The notes: generated by a model not told the origin, from the sequence alone. 64,000 nucleotides of DNA from Climacium dendroides (GCA_950106755.1 OX467082.1:32798001-32862000); one strand, 5' to 3'; numbered from the stretch's first letter, positions 24,689 to 36,657 are shown. Translations and numbers: made by a program.

Positions 24689-24978
24689 CTATTCCTCCTC
24701 CATTGGAATTTCGCCTTCTTTCAGGCCTTCCTCCTCTTGAACTTTTTTTCTTTGGACTTTCTTCTTGGCCTCCTTGCAAATGCTCACGTGTGTGGAGTGA
24801 GGCTTTTTAAGAATTTGAAACCTCAACTTTTGGAAGGTAGATGCCAACACTCGCACTTGATCATCTCCATGTTTGGTGAGATCATAAAGAAACTTGCACA
24901 TCATGTGCAAGCAAAAATGGCACATGCAATGAGTGATATTCTTCCCTTCCACCACTCCATGCTTCATCAAGTGTTGAA
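24689..24978 (-). pseudogene. 3' part of a short ORF split by the 23-kb CACTA element
   Basis: On the minus strand this follows directly from the CACTA left end. It contains a Cys/His cluster (HCMCHFC...LTKH) loosely like a BED-type zinc finger, then a Lys/Glu-rich tail ending EEGEIPMEEE. The other half lies at 48302-48016 on the far side of the element. Removing the element and one TGAA copy joins the two halves in the same reading frame. Function unknown; it may itself derive from a transposon. Confidence 0.5.
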
Positions 24979-25021
24979 CACTACAACAATGGCAGTGTTT
25001 TATGACTGCAAAATATGACTG
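24979..25021. repeat. left terminal inverted repeat of the 23-kb CACTA
   Basis: About 43 bases, beginning CACTACAACAATGGCAGTG, paired with 47973-48015. The same terminus, in the right-end version, recurs at 61971. Confidence 0.9.
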
Positions 25022-25259
25022 CAGCGAGTCGTAAAATCGAAAAATATGATTCATGCAGAAATCACTGTAGATGACTTGGGATATGACTGACTCCAGTCGT
25101 TTAGAAATAGTGGCTTCAGACATCAGTCATATTGGCAGTTATATAGGTTGAAGGGTATAAATGCCCATATTTAGCCATAGTATGCCAACATGGCGTATAC
25201 TTTGACTCTCATAGGGGGATCTTGACTTTTTGTTGAGTTGCTTGGACAAACAAAAAAAT

Positions 25260-25790
25260 CCTACGTGGAATATGACTGTGGCGAGTCATATTTTTTGATG
25301 ACGTGGAATATGACTGAAGTGAGTCGTATTTTTTAATGATATGGAATATGACTGAAGTGAGTCATATTTTTGGATGACATAAAATATGACTACGGTAAGT
25401 CATATTTTGCAGTGATGTGGAATGTGACTGTAATGAGTCATATTTTTTAGTGACATGGAATATGACTGTGGTGAGTCATAACTTGCAATGAGATGGAATA
25501 TGACTATGGTGAGTCATTTTTCGCAGTAACGTGGAATATGACTATGGTGAGTCATATTTTCCAGTGAGGTGGAATATGACTACGGTGAGTCATATTCGGC
25601 AGTGACTTGAAATATGACTATGTTGAGTCATATTTTGCAGTCACGTGGAATATGACTGCGGGGAGTCACATTTTGTAGTGACAAAATATGTGACTGCGGT
25701 TAGTCATATTTTCAGTGACGTGAAATACGACTACAACGAGTCATATTTCCTAGTGACATGACGTATGACTCCCCGCAGTCATATTTCATG
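25260..25790. repeat. left subterminal repeat array (TATGACT/AGTCATA)
   Basis: About a dozen copies of a ~38-bp unit contain TATGACT, 4-6 variable bases, then GAGTCATA. Many copies include TGAGTCA, a palindromic bZIP/GCN4-type site. In En/Spm the subterminal repeats are the TnpA binding sites; by analogy these should bind the TnpA-like product of this element. The same array appears reversed at 63420-64000. Confidence 0.85.
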
Positions 25791-26097
25791 TACAATACAA
25801 TTATTGAATTTTTTTGGTTACTGCTATGAGTGAGGTCCACTACTATTTTTTCTAAAAAAAAATCATATCCTCTTCTATGCAAAAGAAACCAACATGACAT
25901 TCTAATATCAAGTCCTAAACATGAATTTGCAACTCCTTCAATCACCAAACCTGGACATAAATTCAAAGATGCACTTCAAAGACATTTATTACTCAAGTTC
26001 AACACACATACGATAAACATTCGCACTGTAAACACCAAAGGTACACACACACACCACTTTATACTGCAGTGTGCAATCCACTACTTCATATCTTCAT

Positions 26098-29000
26098 TCA
26101 TTCAGCTGAAGGAGCCAAAGCTTCAATAGGCCACTTCGTCACAGACTTCACAGCGTTGCCTACATGCACCATAGGAGGGTTGTCGTTGTTGTTTGCTTCA
26201 TATAAAAGAACCATTTCCAATCCAGGAACCACAGATGTTATACTAATAGACACATTACCCTCTTCAATGAGCCATCCATGAAGTGAACCTCCTGCAACAT
26301 TAACTATGACTTTGTGTGCAATTACATTTTCTTCGGCCTTCTTATCATCGTCTACGTCGAACAATTTCACCTTTGACCCTACAGTCTAGGAGAGAAGGCT
26401 TTGATTCTATGAGTTCCGAGAGAACCTTCAAGCGATGTCTTTCCACCTTCTGCATCTTGTATTTGCATTGACAATACATGTATACTTTAAGTATACAAAC
26501 AATGGAGCTTCACTTTCACTAATTTCATTGGAAGGCAAAGAATATATTCAAAAATACATACCTAGGGCAATGGATTCTGTAATTGACTGATCGCCTTGTC
26601 CAAGAACATCACACAATATTCAATGTCGGAAGGATTTTGACTAAAAACTTCAAAGGGTCCTTTCAGGTTCTTTAGGAAGTTGTCTTCTGAAGCTAAAGGA
26701 TCCCATGCAGCAATGGGTAATACATTTGTACCAGGTAACTTAGATGTAGCTGTGGAATCCCAATCCACTTGAAGGACCCTAGCCGAGCCATGGGTTGGAT
26801 CTGGAATCATGTCAAATAAATCATGCAAGTCTCTCTTTCCACCACCAACTTCCCTTTCCCAAAGAAAACACCACTTCATAGGTGTTCCATGAGCTAGGAA
26901 TCGAGCCACTTCCTGTAGAAGCGCCTCTCCAATCGGAGCCCATATCCTGACATCAAATCGAGAATGGAGCATTGTTACAAACGCTGCACACTCAGCCCGT
27001 TTCTTAATTTTTACTTTAAACTCTCTATCATAATGGATTGTACCATCGGGCCTCCACTCTTTTTCCTCGTGCAGTGGTCGGATGTCACACAGAAAACCTA
27101 GGACATTCAACACAAGTATCTTTCTACGTGAATCATCCGAAACTCTCACCGGTGGAAACTTCAGCTTCCTTGACATATTCTTCTTCTTTGGAGGTTTGCC
27201 AACCTTCGCAGCCCTCATTGCCCCCCTCCTTATGGGAGGCTCCTCCTTTGTGAATTCCGAACTAAATTCTGAACGTTCTTGTCGAGACCCTCCTGCCCCA
27301 GTCTACATGCACATCAATAGTTTAGCATTCACTGTCATTTACATTCTACAAAACATGAATTCAACAAATACAAGAACAGAATATCAATTACAAATTATAC
27401 ATACATGTGACTTAGAAGCACCTACGGCTACTCACACAATAACTACTCTAATCACCCGTGCTTATACATATTAAAATATTAGTGGCCCTCTTCAGAAATG
27501 GTGAAAAATTATTAGCCACCATAGCATGCAACAAAATATACTTCACCACAGTCACATAATGATAAATAAGAATACTCATATTCATACGTAGTGTAATACA
27601 TAAGGACCTTCTTAAACACAAGAAAATTAGCACCTCGTAAAACAGACAAATAAAAGTAACTTCGCAAAGTTATATACAAAGACATATGGCTAATACAACT
27701 TACATATAAGTTAATATGACTCCCTATAGTTACACAATATGAAATACAACTTCCATTACTTATATATTAAAAAATTCAACTTCCATTACTTATATATTAA
27801 AAAATTCAACTTTCATTAGTTATATATTAAAAAATGTTACTGCCATCTACTATATACTACAAAATATGACTATTATTAGTTATATTCTATAAAATATGAC
27901 TAGCACCAGTCATATTTTACAAATTTTGCTTGAAGACAGTCATATATTGTAAATTATGACTGACACCATGCATATACTACAAATTTTGATTGAAGGCAAG
28001 CATACATTAAAAATTATGACTGCCACTAGTCATAGTATATGCAAACACTATAAGTTATTATGACTCTAAGACATACTAATGCTTCCTATTCCACATGCAC
28101 GTCATGCACAACTCATACACATATATACACAACATATTCATTAACATGAACCTCCCAACCCTATGTAGAATACTCTTTTTTATAAACAATTAACTCAACA
28201 AATGAAGCAGTGAATACACTCATGCTAGTCCATCTCATCTTTGAATCATGTTGCACCTCCTTTGTCTTCTCACCAGCATTCCCTCTAGTCAATGCTGCAC
28301 GGCTGGATTGAAGACTTCTGTTTGTGCCCAATTTCTCAACCTCGCCCTTCCTCTTCTTTACACTTACATGATCATTTTTTCCTTTTGTAACGCCAACTGG
28401 TTTTGTACTTGCTTGAACTGTTGGCAAAGTGTTCCCATTTTTCTTTACATTTTCCACCTCATCAATAGCATCTTCATCCTTTAAAGTCACAATCACATTA
28501 ATAATTCAGTTGTTGGGATTTCATGTCTAACTTCCTCAAATGACATACAACTCTGAACACATACAATGGCAACAAAGCCTATTCAAGTACGTTGAATGAC
28601 ATTGAAGGGCTTATGAACTTCGCACAAACCTCTATTGCCGCATCCATTTCACTCAGCTCCCCTTTAATAGTTTCTTTAAATGTATACAATTCATTTCGCA
28701 CTTCTTCTATGCCTTTACCAGCCAACCTTGAATTACTCATTGCCCCTCCTGAACTTGACGAGCGGATGTACAATGATTTGTCCGGTGAAGCAAGCTTTGC
28801 TTCCACTTCCATTTGAGTAGGGGGTCTACCCAAATGTGCAGCCTGCAAGGAAGGCAGTCCTACATGTGTTAATTTCATGACCAACACAATCAAACGTACT
28901 TAAAACACTAAGAAACATTGACAATAAATACAATATTTCACCTCCTCACGCATGTATCCAATTACAAGTGAAAATACTAACATAACTTACTATTTAGAAA

Positions 29001-31574
29001 TGTAAATTGTCATATTGTAAACCACGTACAACTTCATGTAATTCTAGGACTACCTACATATGACTATACATTGTTACCTTTGTATCTTAATATGAGTACA
29101 TGTAGTCACATGCAAGGCTACATACAAGTGCAGTTAGACACAATACTGTTGAAATATAATTTCATGTACATCAATGTCTATTCATTATGATTGCAAGTAC
29201 TCATAGCACCATCTTATTCATCATTCTATGTTGTACTGAACATTTCCAATTCCTGGCTAAACATTGTCATTTCCCAAAAAAACTTTGCCTTGTATAGATG
29301 CTCAATTCAAGAATCAATGATTGTGAAAATAATACTACATACACAATAACATGCATCAACTACAATGACAGCAAGGCAAACGTCTCTTTTACTTACAAGG
29401 CGTGATTTAACTTCTAGCTCAGATCGCCCACTATAGGACACATTTTGCACGGTCTGTTGTGCAACCTTCATACGTTCAGAATATGCTACTTTGTCTGTCC
29501 TCTTGATGAGCTTCTTGAAGTTCTCAACGTGGTGTGCCTTCACAGTTTTTGGAATGGGAGCCTCAGCTTCTATCAATTTCTTCATGTTTGCCCTCTTCAT
29601 CTTCATTTGTGACCTCAAAATGCGGAAGAATACATTTTCAGATACATCGCCTTTTCCACCACGATACTCGAACTTTGACGCCATTTTCTCCTTGATTGCT
29701 AAAAGTAGAGGTCGAGGATGCGAATTGAAGTCATCCACACTCCAATCCAAATCACGAGAATACCCACGAAGCTTTGTCAACCAATCCGCCCTATGCACTC
29801 CCATAGGACAATCCATAAGATCAACTTCAACCCAATCTCTGTCATCAACCTTCTGTAGATTCCTTCTCAACTGCTTGAGATTGGATTGTCGTTGAAGACT
29901 TGTGCTTCTGTCCACATTCCGAAATTCCTCGCCTTCAGTTGCACTCAGCTTCCGCATCTTCTCACGTAATTCATTTGGGTTAGCTCCACTCTTTGCCATG
30001 CGCTTCAATATACTGACTTCTCGTAACTCCAACTCATCTACTACATCGGTAGAGAGCTCGTCATTTGGGCCATCTCCATCATCTTCCACACTGAAGTGCT
30101 TGTCCAAGTCTTCTTCAGATTCCTCCTCCATCATTGTGTCCTCAGTGTCATCAAATAACAAATTATCCTCTTCTGCTTGTGTCGTGACCATCACGTCCTT
30201 TGATGACGACATCGTCTTCTTCTTTGTAACTTTCTTGGGCCACGGCCTAGGGTGATGTTGTTGCTGTTCAAGCACCTGTGAAGGCAAATAAAAATAATTG
30301 ATTATATTGTAGTAACTATTACTTGTGACTGCAACCAGTCAGAGAAAATCATTTGTAACTACAAACAGTCACCAAAAATCATTTCTAACTACCAACAAGT
30401 CACGGAAAATCATTTCTAACTACAAACAGTCACAAAAAATCATTTCTAACTACCAACAGTCATAGAAAATCATTTCTAACTACAAACAGTCACAAAACAA
30501 AATTTTCGACTTCCCTTGAATTCTCAAATATTATTTGTAACTACAAGTAGTCACAAAAAATCATTTGTTACTTGGCTTGCAGTCACAAAACATCATTTGC
30601 GACTGCAAATAGTCACCAAAGACAATGCATGACTTGACTTCCAGTCACAAAATATCATTTGCAACTGCAAACAATCACAATAGAGAATACTTCACTACAA
30701 ACAATCACAATGGATCAATATTGACTGCTACAAAGTCAATAAACAACAATAATGACTAAAAACAGTCATAAAACATGATTTTCTAGTCAGAAGTCTACAT
30801 ACTGTTGTCATTCATGACAATAGTCACTCACGAATGGTCATTTGAGAATACAATATATCTTATTCGGTCATTACGAAAGTACTGATTTTCTCTAACCTGT
30901 GATCAATCACATGTGCTCACGTGACACTCAAATGACTTTAAACTTCTTCTTTTTTTTTAAAAAAAATCCTATAAAACCACTTGCACAACTTGAAGAACTT
31001 AGAAATGACGAAGACCAAATTTCTAAAGAGAAATCATGAGTCCTATAAATGGTTGCACTCTTCTATAAAAAGTGTCCTTTGCAATAATCCACATATGCAT
31101 GGCAATTGCAATAAAACAACGCTTCAACAATGATGGAAAATTTTCCCAATATTCCATTAATTATATGCATTTCAATATAACTATTACTTGCATTTGGGAA
31201 GGAATTCATCTAACCTTCAATGTATGGTACTCTCCCTTTGATGCCTCTTCCTCTACTTCTTTGTCACTATCTCCTGAGTTGATGCCACAACTCCCCCCCT
31301 CCACAGCCTTCTTCGTTGTCGCCCGTGTATGCCTCTGAAATGCTGGGAACATAGTGCCAGAGCTCTCCCCTCTTTTTCCTAGCCTTATTGCTTGTGGCTT
31401 CTCAAGGTGCACGTCGCGGCTGCTCTCAAAAATCCCCGCAAGCTGATTAGAAGTCATTTCCAATATAGGAAACGTAATTGCTGGAAAACTAGCAATTGTG
31501 CGAAATAATTCCACTTGCACATCATCTGACAGATTAACTATCTGTCTTGTCAATTTCACCAAGATATTCTCCAT
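26098..31574 (-). CDS. TnpA-like CACTA protein with inserted FCP1-like domain
   Basis: Exons inferred on the minus strand are 31574-31215, 30275-29397, 28842-about 28635, about 28480-28200, about 27302-26562 and about 26382-26098. The first joins (TLK|VLEQQQ and SRL|AAHLGRPP) keep frame with clean GT/AG borders. Exons 2-3 resemble the plant Ptta/En/Spm transposase family (PF03004): the YSERMKVAQQ region, followed later by HLGRPPTQMEVEAKL. The last exon resembles the TNP1/EN/SPM-like domain (PF03017): GSKVKLFDV, then GNAVKSVTKWPIEAL. Between them exon 5 encodes an FCP1/NIF-like domain, described separately. An acidic Asp/Glu-rich stretch lies in exon 2. In En/Spm this partner protein binds subterminal repeats in the nucleus. 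Exon 5 ends in TAG immediately before a GTATGT donor, so the last exon may not be joined in frame. Confidence 0.7.
26562..27302 (-). CDS. FCP1/NIF-type HAD phosphatase-like exon, catalytic Asp lost
   Basis: The order of motifs fits plant FCP1-homology (NIF, PF03031) proteins: KILVLNVLGFLCDI, then KKRAECAAFVTMLHSRFDVRIWAP, then KWCFLWE, then ARVLQVDWDSTA, then a C-terminal helix ...YCVMFLDKAIS. True FCP1-like phosphatases carry DxDG(T/V) in the first motif. Here the first Asp is Asn and the second is Leu, so phosphatase chemistry should be lost, although the fold may persist. A basic stretch (KPPKKKNMSRKLKF) precedes the domain and could act as a nuclear signal. The exon lies within the TnpA-like gene of the 23-kb element. 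The acceptor at about 27303 (CATGTAG) and donor at 26561 (GTATGT) are visible. Most likely a captured host exon; the alternative is an ancient part of this transposon lineage. Confidence 0.75.
   Translation of the reverse strand, partial: TGAGGSRQERSEFSSEFTKEEPPIRRGAMRAAKVGKPPKKKNMSRKLKFPPVRVSDDSRRKILVLNVLGFLCDIRPLHEEKEWRPDGTIHYDREFKVKIKKRAECAAFVTMLHSRFDVRIWAPIGEALLQEVARFLAHGTPMKWCFLWEREVGGGKRDLHDLFDMIPDPTHGSARVLQVDWDSTATSKLPGTNVLPIAAWDPLASEDNFLKNLKGPFEVFSQNPSDIEYCVMFLDKAISQLQNPLP
27751..27840. repeat. 30-bp tandem repeat, three copies
   Basis: The unit beginning TTCCATTACTTATATATTAA is 30 bases long and repeats exactly at 27751 and 27781, and with two changes at 27811. It lies in an intron of the TnpA-like gene. 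Confidence 0.9.
30320..30730. repeat. internal array of AACTACAAACAGTCAC units
   Basis: A unit of roughly 30 bases, 'aaaatcatttctaacta' plus 'aacagtcac', repeats about ten times in the intron between TnpA-like exons 1 and 2. The CAGTCA core relates it to the subterminal arrays, although it lies 5 kb from the element end. Confidence 0.75.
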
Positions 31575-31599
31575 AGTTCTGAATCCTAGAGCCCTGATG

Positions 31600-33270
31600 T
31601 GATTGATTTAGGTCAAAGAACACATGGGTCAGACCTCTCCATTATGTTTCAAACTAATGACACTTCCCTATAATTAACTTGAATCTGTACTATCCTTAAT
31701 CATGATGAGGGACAACAATTTTGACTTCAATGAACTCCTATAGACAACTCCATTTATGTTTCGAATATTTAGTAGAGCTCAATATCTTACCTCACTTCTC
31801 TAAGGTTTGCCAATTGTGCCGCAATGTCCAACAAGCCTAAATCACTCAATTTTTGTGAGTTCCTCTAAATTTTTTCTTTTCTCAACCTCTCGTACTCATT
31901 GATCTCAGAAGCCATGCTATTGTGGGAGTTTACATGGACAAGTCCTACTTAGAAAGGAAAAAATTGCATCTTAATACAATAGTGACATCTCAAGCATTAA
32001 TGCTAAGTGCTAACATCTTCTTCATTCATATATGGTATAGAGTAGGAAACAGCAAGATACCATTATATAACACATATTACAATTAGAAACTACAACTATG
32101 CAAAAAAATGAATACCACTGTACTAAATAGTCATCCATTACATTTTACTTCAATCAGAATTGAAAACACGCATAATGTTTTAAACTTTTATGACTATCTT
32201 CAAGCCACTGTACTCTTATTACGCTACACTATTCTTTGAAGGCCACATGAGATAATGCTAATACAGAAACATATAGCTAATTTTATTCATGAAGTCCCAT
32301 TCTACAGTGAAATGTGTCTACCTTCGTAGACACCATTATATTCTAGAAAATTGGTAATAGGGGAAAAAAAACATTCCTCGGTAGACAATTGTTTTCATTT
32401 CGTCAAAATCAAAAACAAGTTTCAGATGAAGAAGATTAGAAGAGGGCCCATATTTCTCTATTGCTTGAGATAAGAAGAATGTTCCATTTGAATTAAAGTC
32501 ATTCAATGAACAATTAAATATATTATTGTAAAAATATGTTCATCATCACATTCATGATTCGTAATATATAAGCTTTTTTCTGTTAATTGCAATGTCTCCT
32601 TTCTTTAGGAGTCATAGATTTTTTCAGTGAATTGTCACAGTAGGACAATGCTATGCCTAAATTTCAACATAATTATGAAACATCGCAAGATTTTTCTTCA
32701 TTGAAGCTATTGAAATTTCATTTGTTTTGAGAATTAAAAGAAATTTCCAATGTCCTCAAAATCTTAAAAAAATTAGAGTAAAATATTGAAGTGCATTCAA
32801 CCTCATTCCAAGAGTTCTACCAATGACGTACCGGAAATTGATACAATTGTCAAATCTCGTGGCTTTACGACTCTATGATGCAGTTCTCATGTTGTTCTAG
32901 GAAAATTGAACACTTGCACACGGAGAACTTCCAATTACAAAATGCATCGTGCCCTAATTTTCCCAAAAAACCAAATATTTTCAAAAAGTAATCCTTCATG
33001 GTGTCCTGCATGCTCATCCAATTTGGGAGAAACATCCGTAAGCAGACACAGGCTATGGTAAAGGAGACTATTTCTTGGTTGGACACACGATTTTGCAACC
33101 TACATTGAATGGGAAGACAAAGTTGGTGAGGCTTATAAAGACCAGCAGGTACCCAACTGCACCTTACCTTCTCTAAGATGACTACATAAATTAAGTAGGT
33201 ACGACTATAATCCAACCGCAGGCTAGGAAACGAAATCAAAACAAATGGTGTCCCAGTCAGTGCTGTGATC
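31600..33270. other. non-coding interior of the 23-kb element
   Basis: AT-rich sequence upstream of the TnpA-like start codon. It presumably holds its promoter or a 5' leader intron, but no clear TATA box can be assigned. The minus-strand ORF 33272-32865 (135 codons) has no recognisable domain. Confidence 0.4.
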
Positions 33271-33273
33271 ACA

Positions 33274-33429
33274 TATGCCGTTCCGCCAGCAACAATCTCA
33301 GCCTCAACCTCAGCAACTTATGCAACATATCAATGACATACTAGAACCTCTACTGCAGCTGCACTTGCTAAACACAAGCGACAGACTTGGAGAACTCCGG
33401 AATGTCCTCTGTAGGTTACAGAGAATCTG
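33274..33429 (+). CDS. small Gln-rich ORF, unidentified
   Basis: A 51-codon ORF runs from ATG at 33274 to TGA. It begins MPFRQQQSQPQPQQLMQ and continues as an amphipathic leucine-rich helix (ILEPLLQLHLLN, then LRNVLCRLQRI). Codon composition and GC content are unlike the AT-rich surroundings. It could be another captured exon next to the Aha1 fragment, but I do not recognise the family. Confidence 0.3.
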
Positions 33430-33647
33430 ACTTGCACATGGCTTCTTGAAGTACTAGGTGGGACAAATACATGCGAATTCTAATGATGTACAGTACGTCC
33501 CAAGTAGACAAATCCCTGTAGAAATGAAACTCATAATCTCATTACTGAACACCAACAAACTTAGAATCCAACAAACTTAGAACCCAGCTGATTTGATGAA
33601 GGAGCTGCGCGAATCCCACCAACATCTTCCGGTTAGTTGAAGCACAT

Positions 33648-34097
33648 GTGCAAACCCCAACAAACTTAGAATCCAACAATTTCGAATCCTTCTTCAGGCA
33701 AAACAAGTTACCTCAGGTAGAAGGTGGACTACTACCCGTGATAGCGAAGGCCTTTGTTGCGCTCCTTTCCACAACCCAGTTTGGAGAAGGTGATAAGAGG
33801 TGGATTGTGCAAGAGAGACCAGATGGAGCGAACGTACACAATTGGCACTGGAATGAGAAGGACTGCTTACCATGGGCCAAGAAGAGGCTTGGTGAGTTGC
33901 TAGAGAATGTCTCGATTCTGGAGGGTGAAGGTGGCTTGTGGATCCAAACAACAAATGTCGAAACTCCAGAGAAGTCGGAATCTTGGGACAGTCTTCTGTG
34001 CACAAGCTCGGCGGCAATTTTCGAGGCAAAGCTAATGTTAGTAGAATGGAATTCCGAACTTCTCCGTCATGCAATCTGCCAAACAGAACCTAAATGA
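33648..34097 (+). pseudogene. Aha1 N-terminal domain fragment inside the CACTA element
   Basis: From about 33780 the frame reads FGEGDKRWIVQERPDGANVH, then NWHWNEKDCLPWAKKRLGEL and LENVSILEGEGGLWIQ. This is the diagnostic start of Aha1/AHSA1, the Hsp90 ATPase activator: GEGDxRWIVxERxDxxNVxNWHWxExD. Similarity stops after about 61 residues (near 33962), where the conserved EAYVNxRKGK strand should follow; the remaining residues are unrelated and end at a stop. The upstream residues also do not match and have no proper start context. It is therefore a captured, truncated fragment, not a functional co-chaperone. It lies between the two divergent transposon genes. Whether it is transcribed cannot be told. 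Confidence 0.8.
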
Positions 34098-34099
34098 AT

Positions 34100-35260
34100 T
34101 TGAGTGTCAACACTTACAGGTCAGACCATGCCGCGGGTGTAAAGAACTGTGCAAGAGTGCATGTACAGAAACTCATACCTGCTGTTGGTAGTGACTCCGT
34201 AGGGCGTGAAGAAGATGGGCAAGAACGAGTTGGCGGTGGGCGTGTAAAAGATGGGTGAGATCGAGCTGCCTGAGCGTTTCTAAACTGCATGGAAGAACCT
34301 CCGACTAACACGCGTCTGATGAAGGCGGAGCCGCCCTTGCGGCCGGAGATCTCTTGCAGTTTTTGGTGGACACGGAGTACGAGTGATGGAGCATGCGACG
34401 GTGCGACGTAATGAAGACAAGTCTTTCTGAATTTGCCGCACCTATTTCCGCCTGCTTGCATGAGAATCCGAGGTTCGTGTGATTCTGTGTGCTGCTTGCA
34501 TGTTGCCGCTGTGTGGCTGCGAGAGCTCCATGTCCAGCGCGTACATCCACGTCCACCGAATTGTCAACGAAATTCTCATCGGGACCCACAGTTCCACCTT
34601 ACACGGTTGACAATGCAGGATGCGTGATGGAGAACGACTACCCCACATTTCAAGCCCAACCAGCCCTACCACGACGACCTGAAAGTTGTTTAAGGCAATC
34701 GGCGTTTAAACCGGAACTTGCAGTGGGACCCGATTAGGTACCAAAATAGTACCGTCACCTAACCTTCACTAGAACTCGAAGTGTGCCACTTAATGAATTG
34801 TCCACGCCAAGAAGTAATCTACGAATAGATAGTTCTATTCCTAGGTCTATTGCGCTGCAATTACATGTACGTCAAGCACTTCTTCCGGGCGGATTCTTCA
34901 ATTCCTTCCCAAAGTACTGACGTTGTCACAGACATGTGTTTTGAGGTTTGAGTGCAGAGCAGGACAGGGTGGATGACGGAGTTCAAGAAAGAGCCGGACT
35001 GCTGGTCTTCTCATGCAGTTTCAGTCTAACAATATTGTAATTGGGATCCCGAGTCACGAAACTGTAGTTGCGATCGAAGGTACGTACACTCACTTATCTG
35101 TCGTGAAGGATCCGAATCAAGAATGCGATGCATAGTAGAGCTTGCGTTGATCTCAAATCTGTGCTCTCACTGCTCGGTGAGCTGTAGTCACGATAGAAAC
35201 ATAATCTCAATTGAAAACATTTCTTGTTGTGAAGGGCTGGCAATGCAAGGAGCAGGAATA
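34100..35260. other. GC-richer interior segment, no gene assigned
   Basis: This stretch has clearly higher GC than the rest of the element and several overlapping ORFs on both strands (about 70-115 codons), none with a domain I recognise. It may be the continuation of captured host sequence, for example promoter or 5' gene parts, flanking the Aha1 fragment. Confidence 0.4.
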
Positions 35261-35261
35261 A

Positions 35262-35478
35262 GGGTGGTTGTCGTGAGCTTTATGGCTGTGCATTCCGTTC
35301 TGACATTGAAACGGCTGATTTCGCGTGCGCTGCAACTTTCGTCGTCTGAGGACGAATTCGATCAGGAGGAGGACAACTTCATCGAGATTTTTTCGGTGAG
35401 GAGTTCCTTCTCGTCATGCGTGATTTGTTGTGTGCTTGGGGTCTTGGTGATTGTGAATTGAGGTGCATTGTTCTGCTT
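35262..35478 (+). repeat. first copy of a duplicated exon-like block
   Basis: This 217-bp block is repeated at 36423-36657. It encodes MAVHSVLTLKRLISRALQLS, then SSEDEFDQEEDNFIEIF, directly before a TCG|GTGAGG donor-like site. Copy 2 differs by a few bases and by an 18-bp in-frame insertion. Confidence 0.8.
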
Positions 35479-36422
35479 AGCTTCCTCAAAAGCTCAGTCA
35501 ATAGCAAGGACCATAGATGCAAGTATTGTCGACTAGACACGAGAAAGCCTGAAGACTCGGTGAAGAAATAAGACACAAAGCCAGTTAGAATGGGGCTACT
35601 TCTTTTGTATGGCGAATCGAACGATCCTCGATGTGGATTGATGATAAAATCCTCTAGACGGAATTGGAACCTTGTCAAAGCCAACCTTGGTTGCGTAATA
35701 ACTTCAATTATCCTTCTCACCTGGCGTCCTAAATTACTAGGTCTACTTTGAAAGCATCATCTGTGTTCTCTGTGGTCATGTCTATATTTGATGTGGAGAA
35801 AAATTGGGGTGGGGTGAGCACTTCAGTCAAGGAGACCAACGCATGCACCCAAAAGTTAGTTCTGTGTTTTCAAGTTATGGAAGTACAAGTTGTTTTGTAC
35901 ACTAAAGTGCAAGAAGTCATGGAATGTAAAATGAAGTTTGTAGTAGGTCGTCCTAGGAATTCCGATTTGGATACATTGTCATTATTTTTTTACTTTCGAT
36001 CTTCAGGAATTTTAGTTTTGCACTTTTCGGACTTCAGTAACTGTTGGTTTTTGTAACGTTGTTGGATGCCCTGCGAAGCCTCCCTTCCCTGTCCACTTCT
36101 TCTCTGCTCTCCCCATGAGAATTCTGCATTTCGGCCAACATTTCATCAATGTGCTCCACTTTCCGTTTCCCGCCCAGAATTCAACTTTCGTGTGTAATTT
36201 CATTGCGTTGAGCGCAAATTCCTTTCCCTTCAGTTTCTATCCACGTTCATGGCTCTAGCGATGTAGAGTTGTCGAGGCTCCGTATGTCTTGAGTTCTTGA
36301 ACATGGTGTTGCACAGTTCACATTTCTGTCGTTAGAATTTGAAGCAACATCGAAGCTTAGTACATTGTCATGGCAGAAATTTCCAGGAGGTGTTGGTGAG
36401 CGCTTTCTTGAATTTGAGCCGG

Positions 36423-36657
36423 AGGGTGGTCGTCGTGAGCTTTATGGCTGTGCATTCCGTTATGACATTGAAATTGCTGATTTCGCGTGCACTGCAGCTT
36501 CCGTCGTCTGAGGACGAATTCGATCAAGAGGAGGACAACTTCATCGAGGAGGACAGCTTCATCGAGATTTTTTCGGTGAGGAGTTCCTTCTCGTCATGCG
36601 TGATTTGTTGTTTGCTTGGGGTCTTGGTGATTGTGAATTGAGGTGCATTGTTCTGCT
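36423..36657 (+). CDS. second copy of the duplicated block: acidic leader exon, possibly tnp2 exon 1
   Basis: An ATG at 36444 opens a 44-codon frame beginning MAVHSVMTLKLLISRALQLP. An acidic segment follows (SSEDEFDQEEDNFIEEDSFI) and the frame ends at 36575 before TCG|GTGAGG. Relative to copy 1, 18 bases encoding EDSFIE are added. Its place, upstream of tnp2 and diverging from the TnpA-like gene, suggests promoter plus first exon of the rightward gene. The phase does not fit the acceptor at 38724 directly, so the link is unproven. Confidence 0.4.

Noticed and set aside
29491..30255. Plus-strand ORFs opposite TnpA-like exon 2
   Set aside because: The minus strand has the domain matches and consistent splice sites; the plus-strand frames are Ser-rich shadows.
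34114..34589. Overlapping GC-rich minus ORFs with a presequence-like N-terminus
   Set aside because: Two frames are equally open, no domain is recognisable, and the composition alone explains the open frames.
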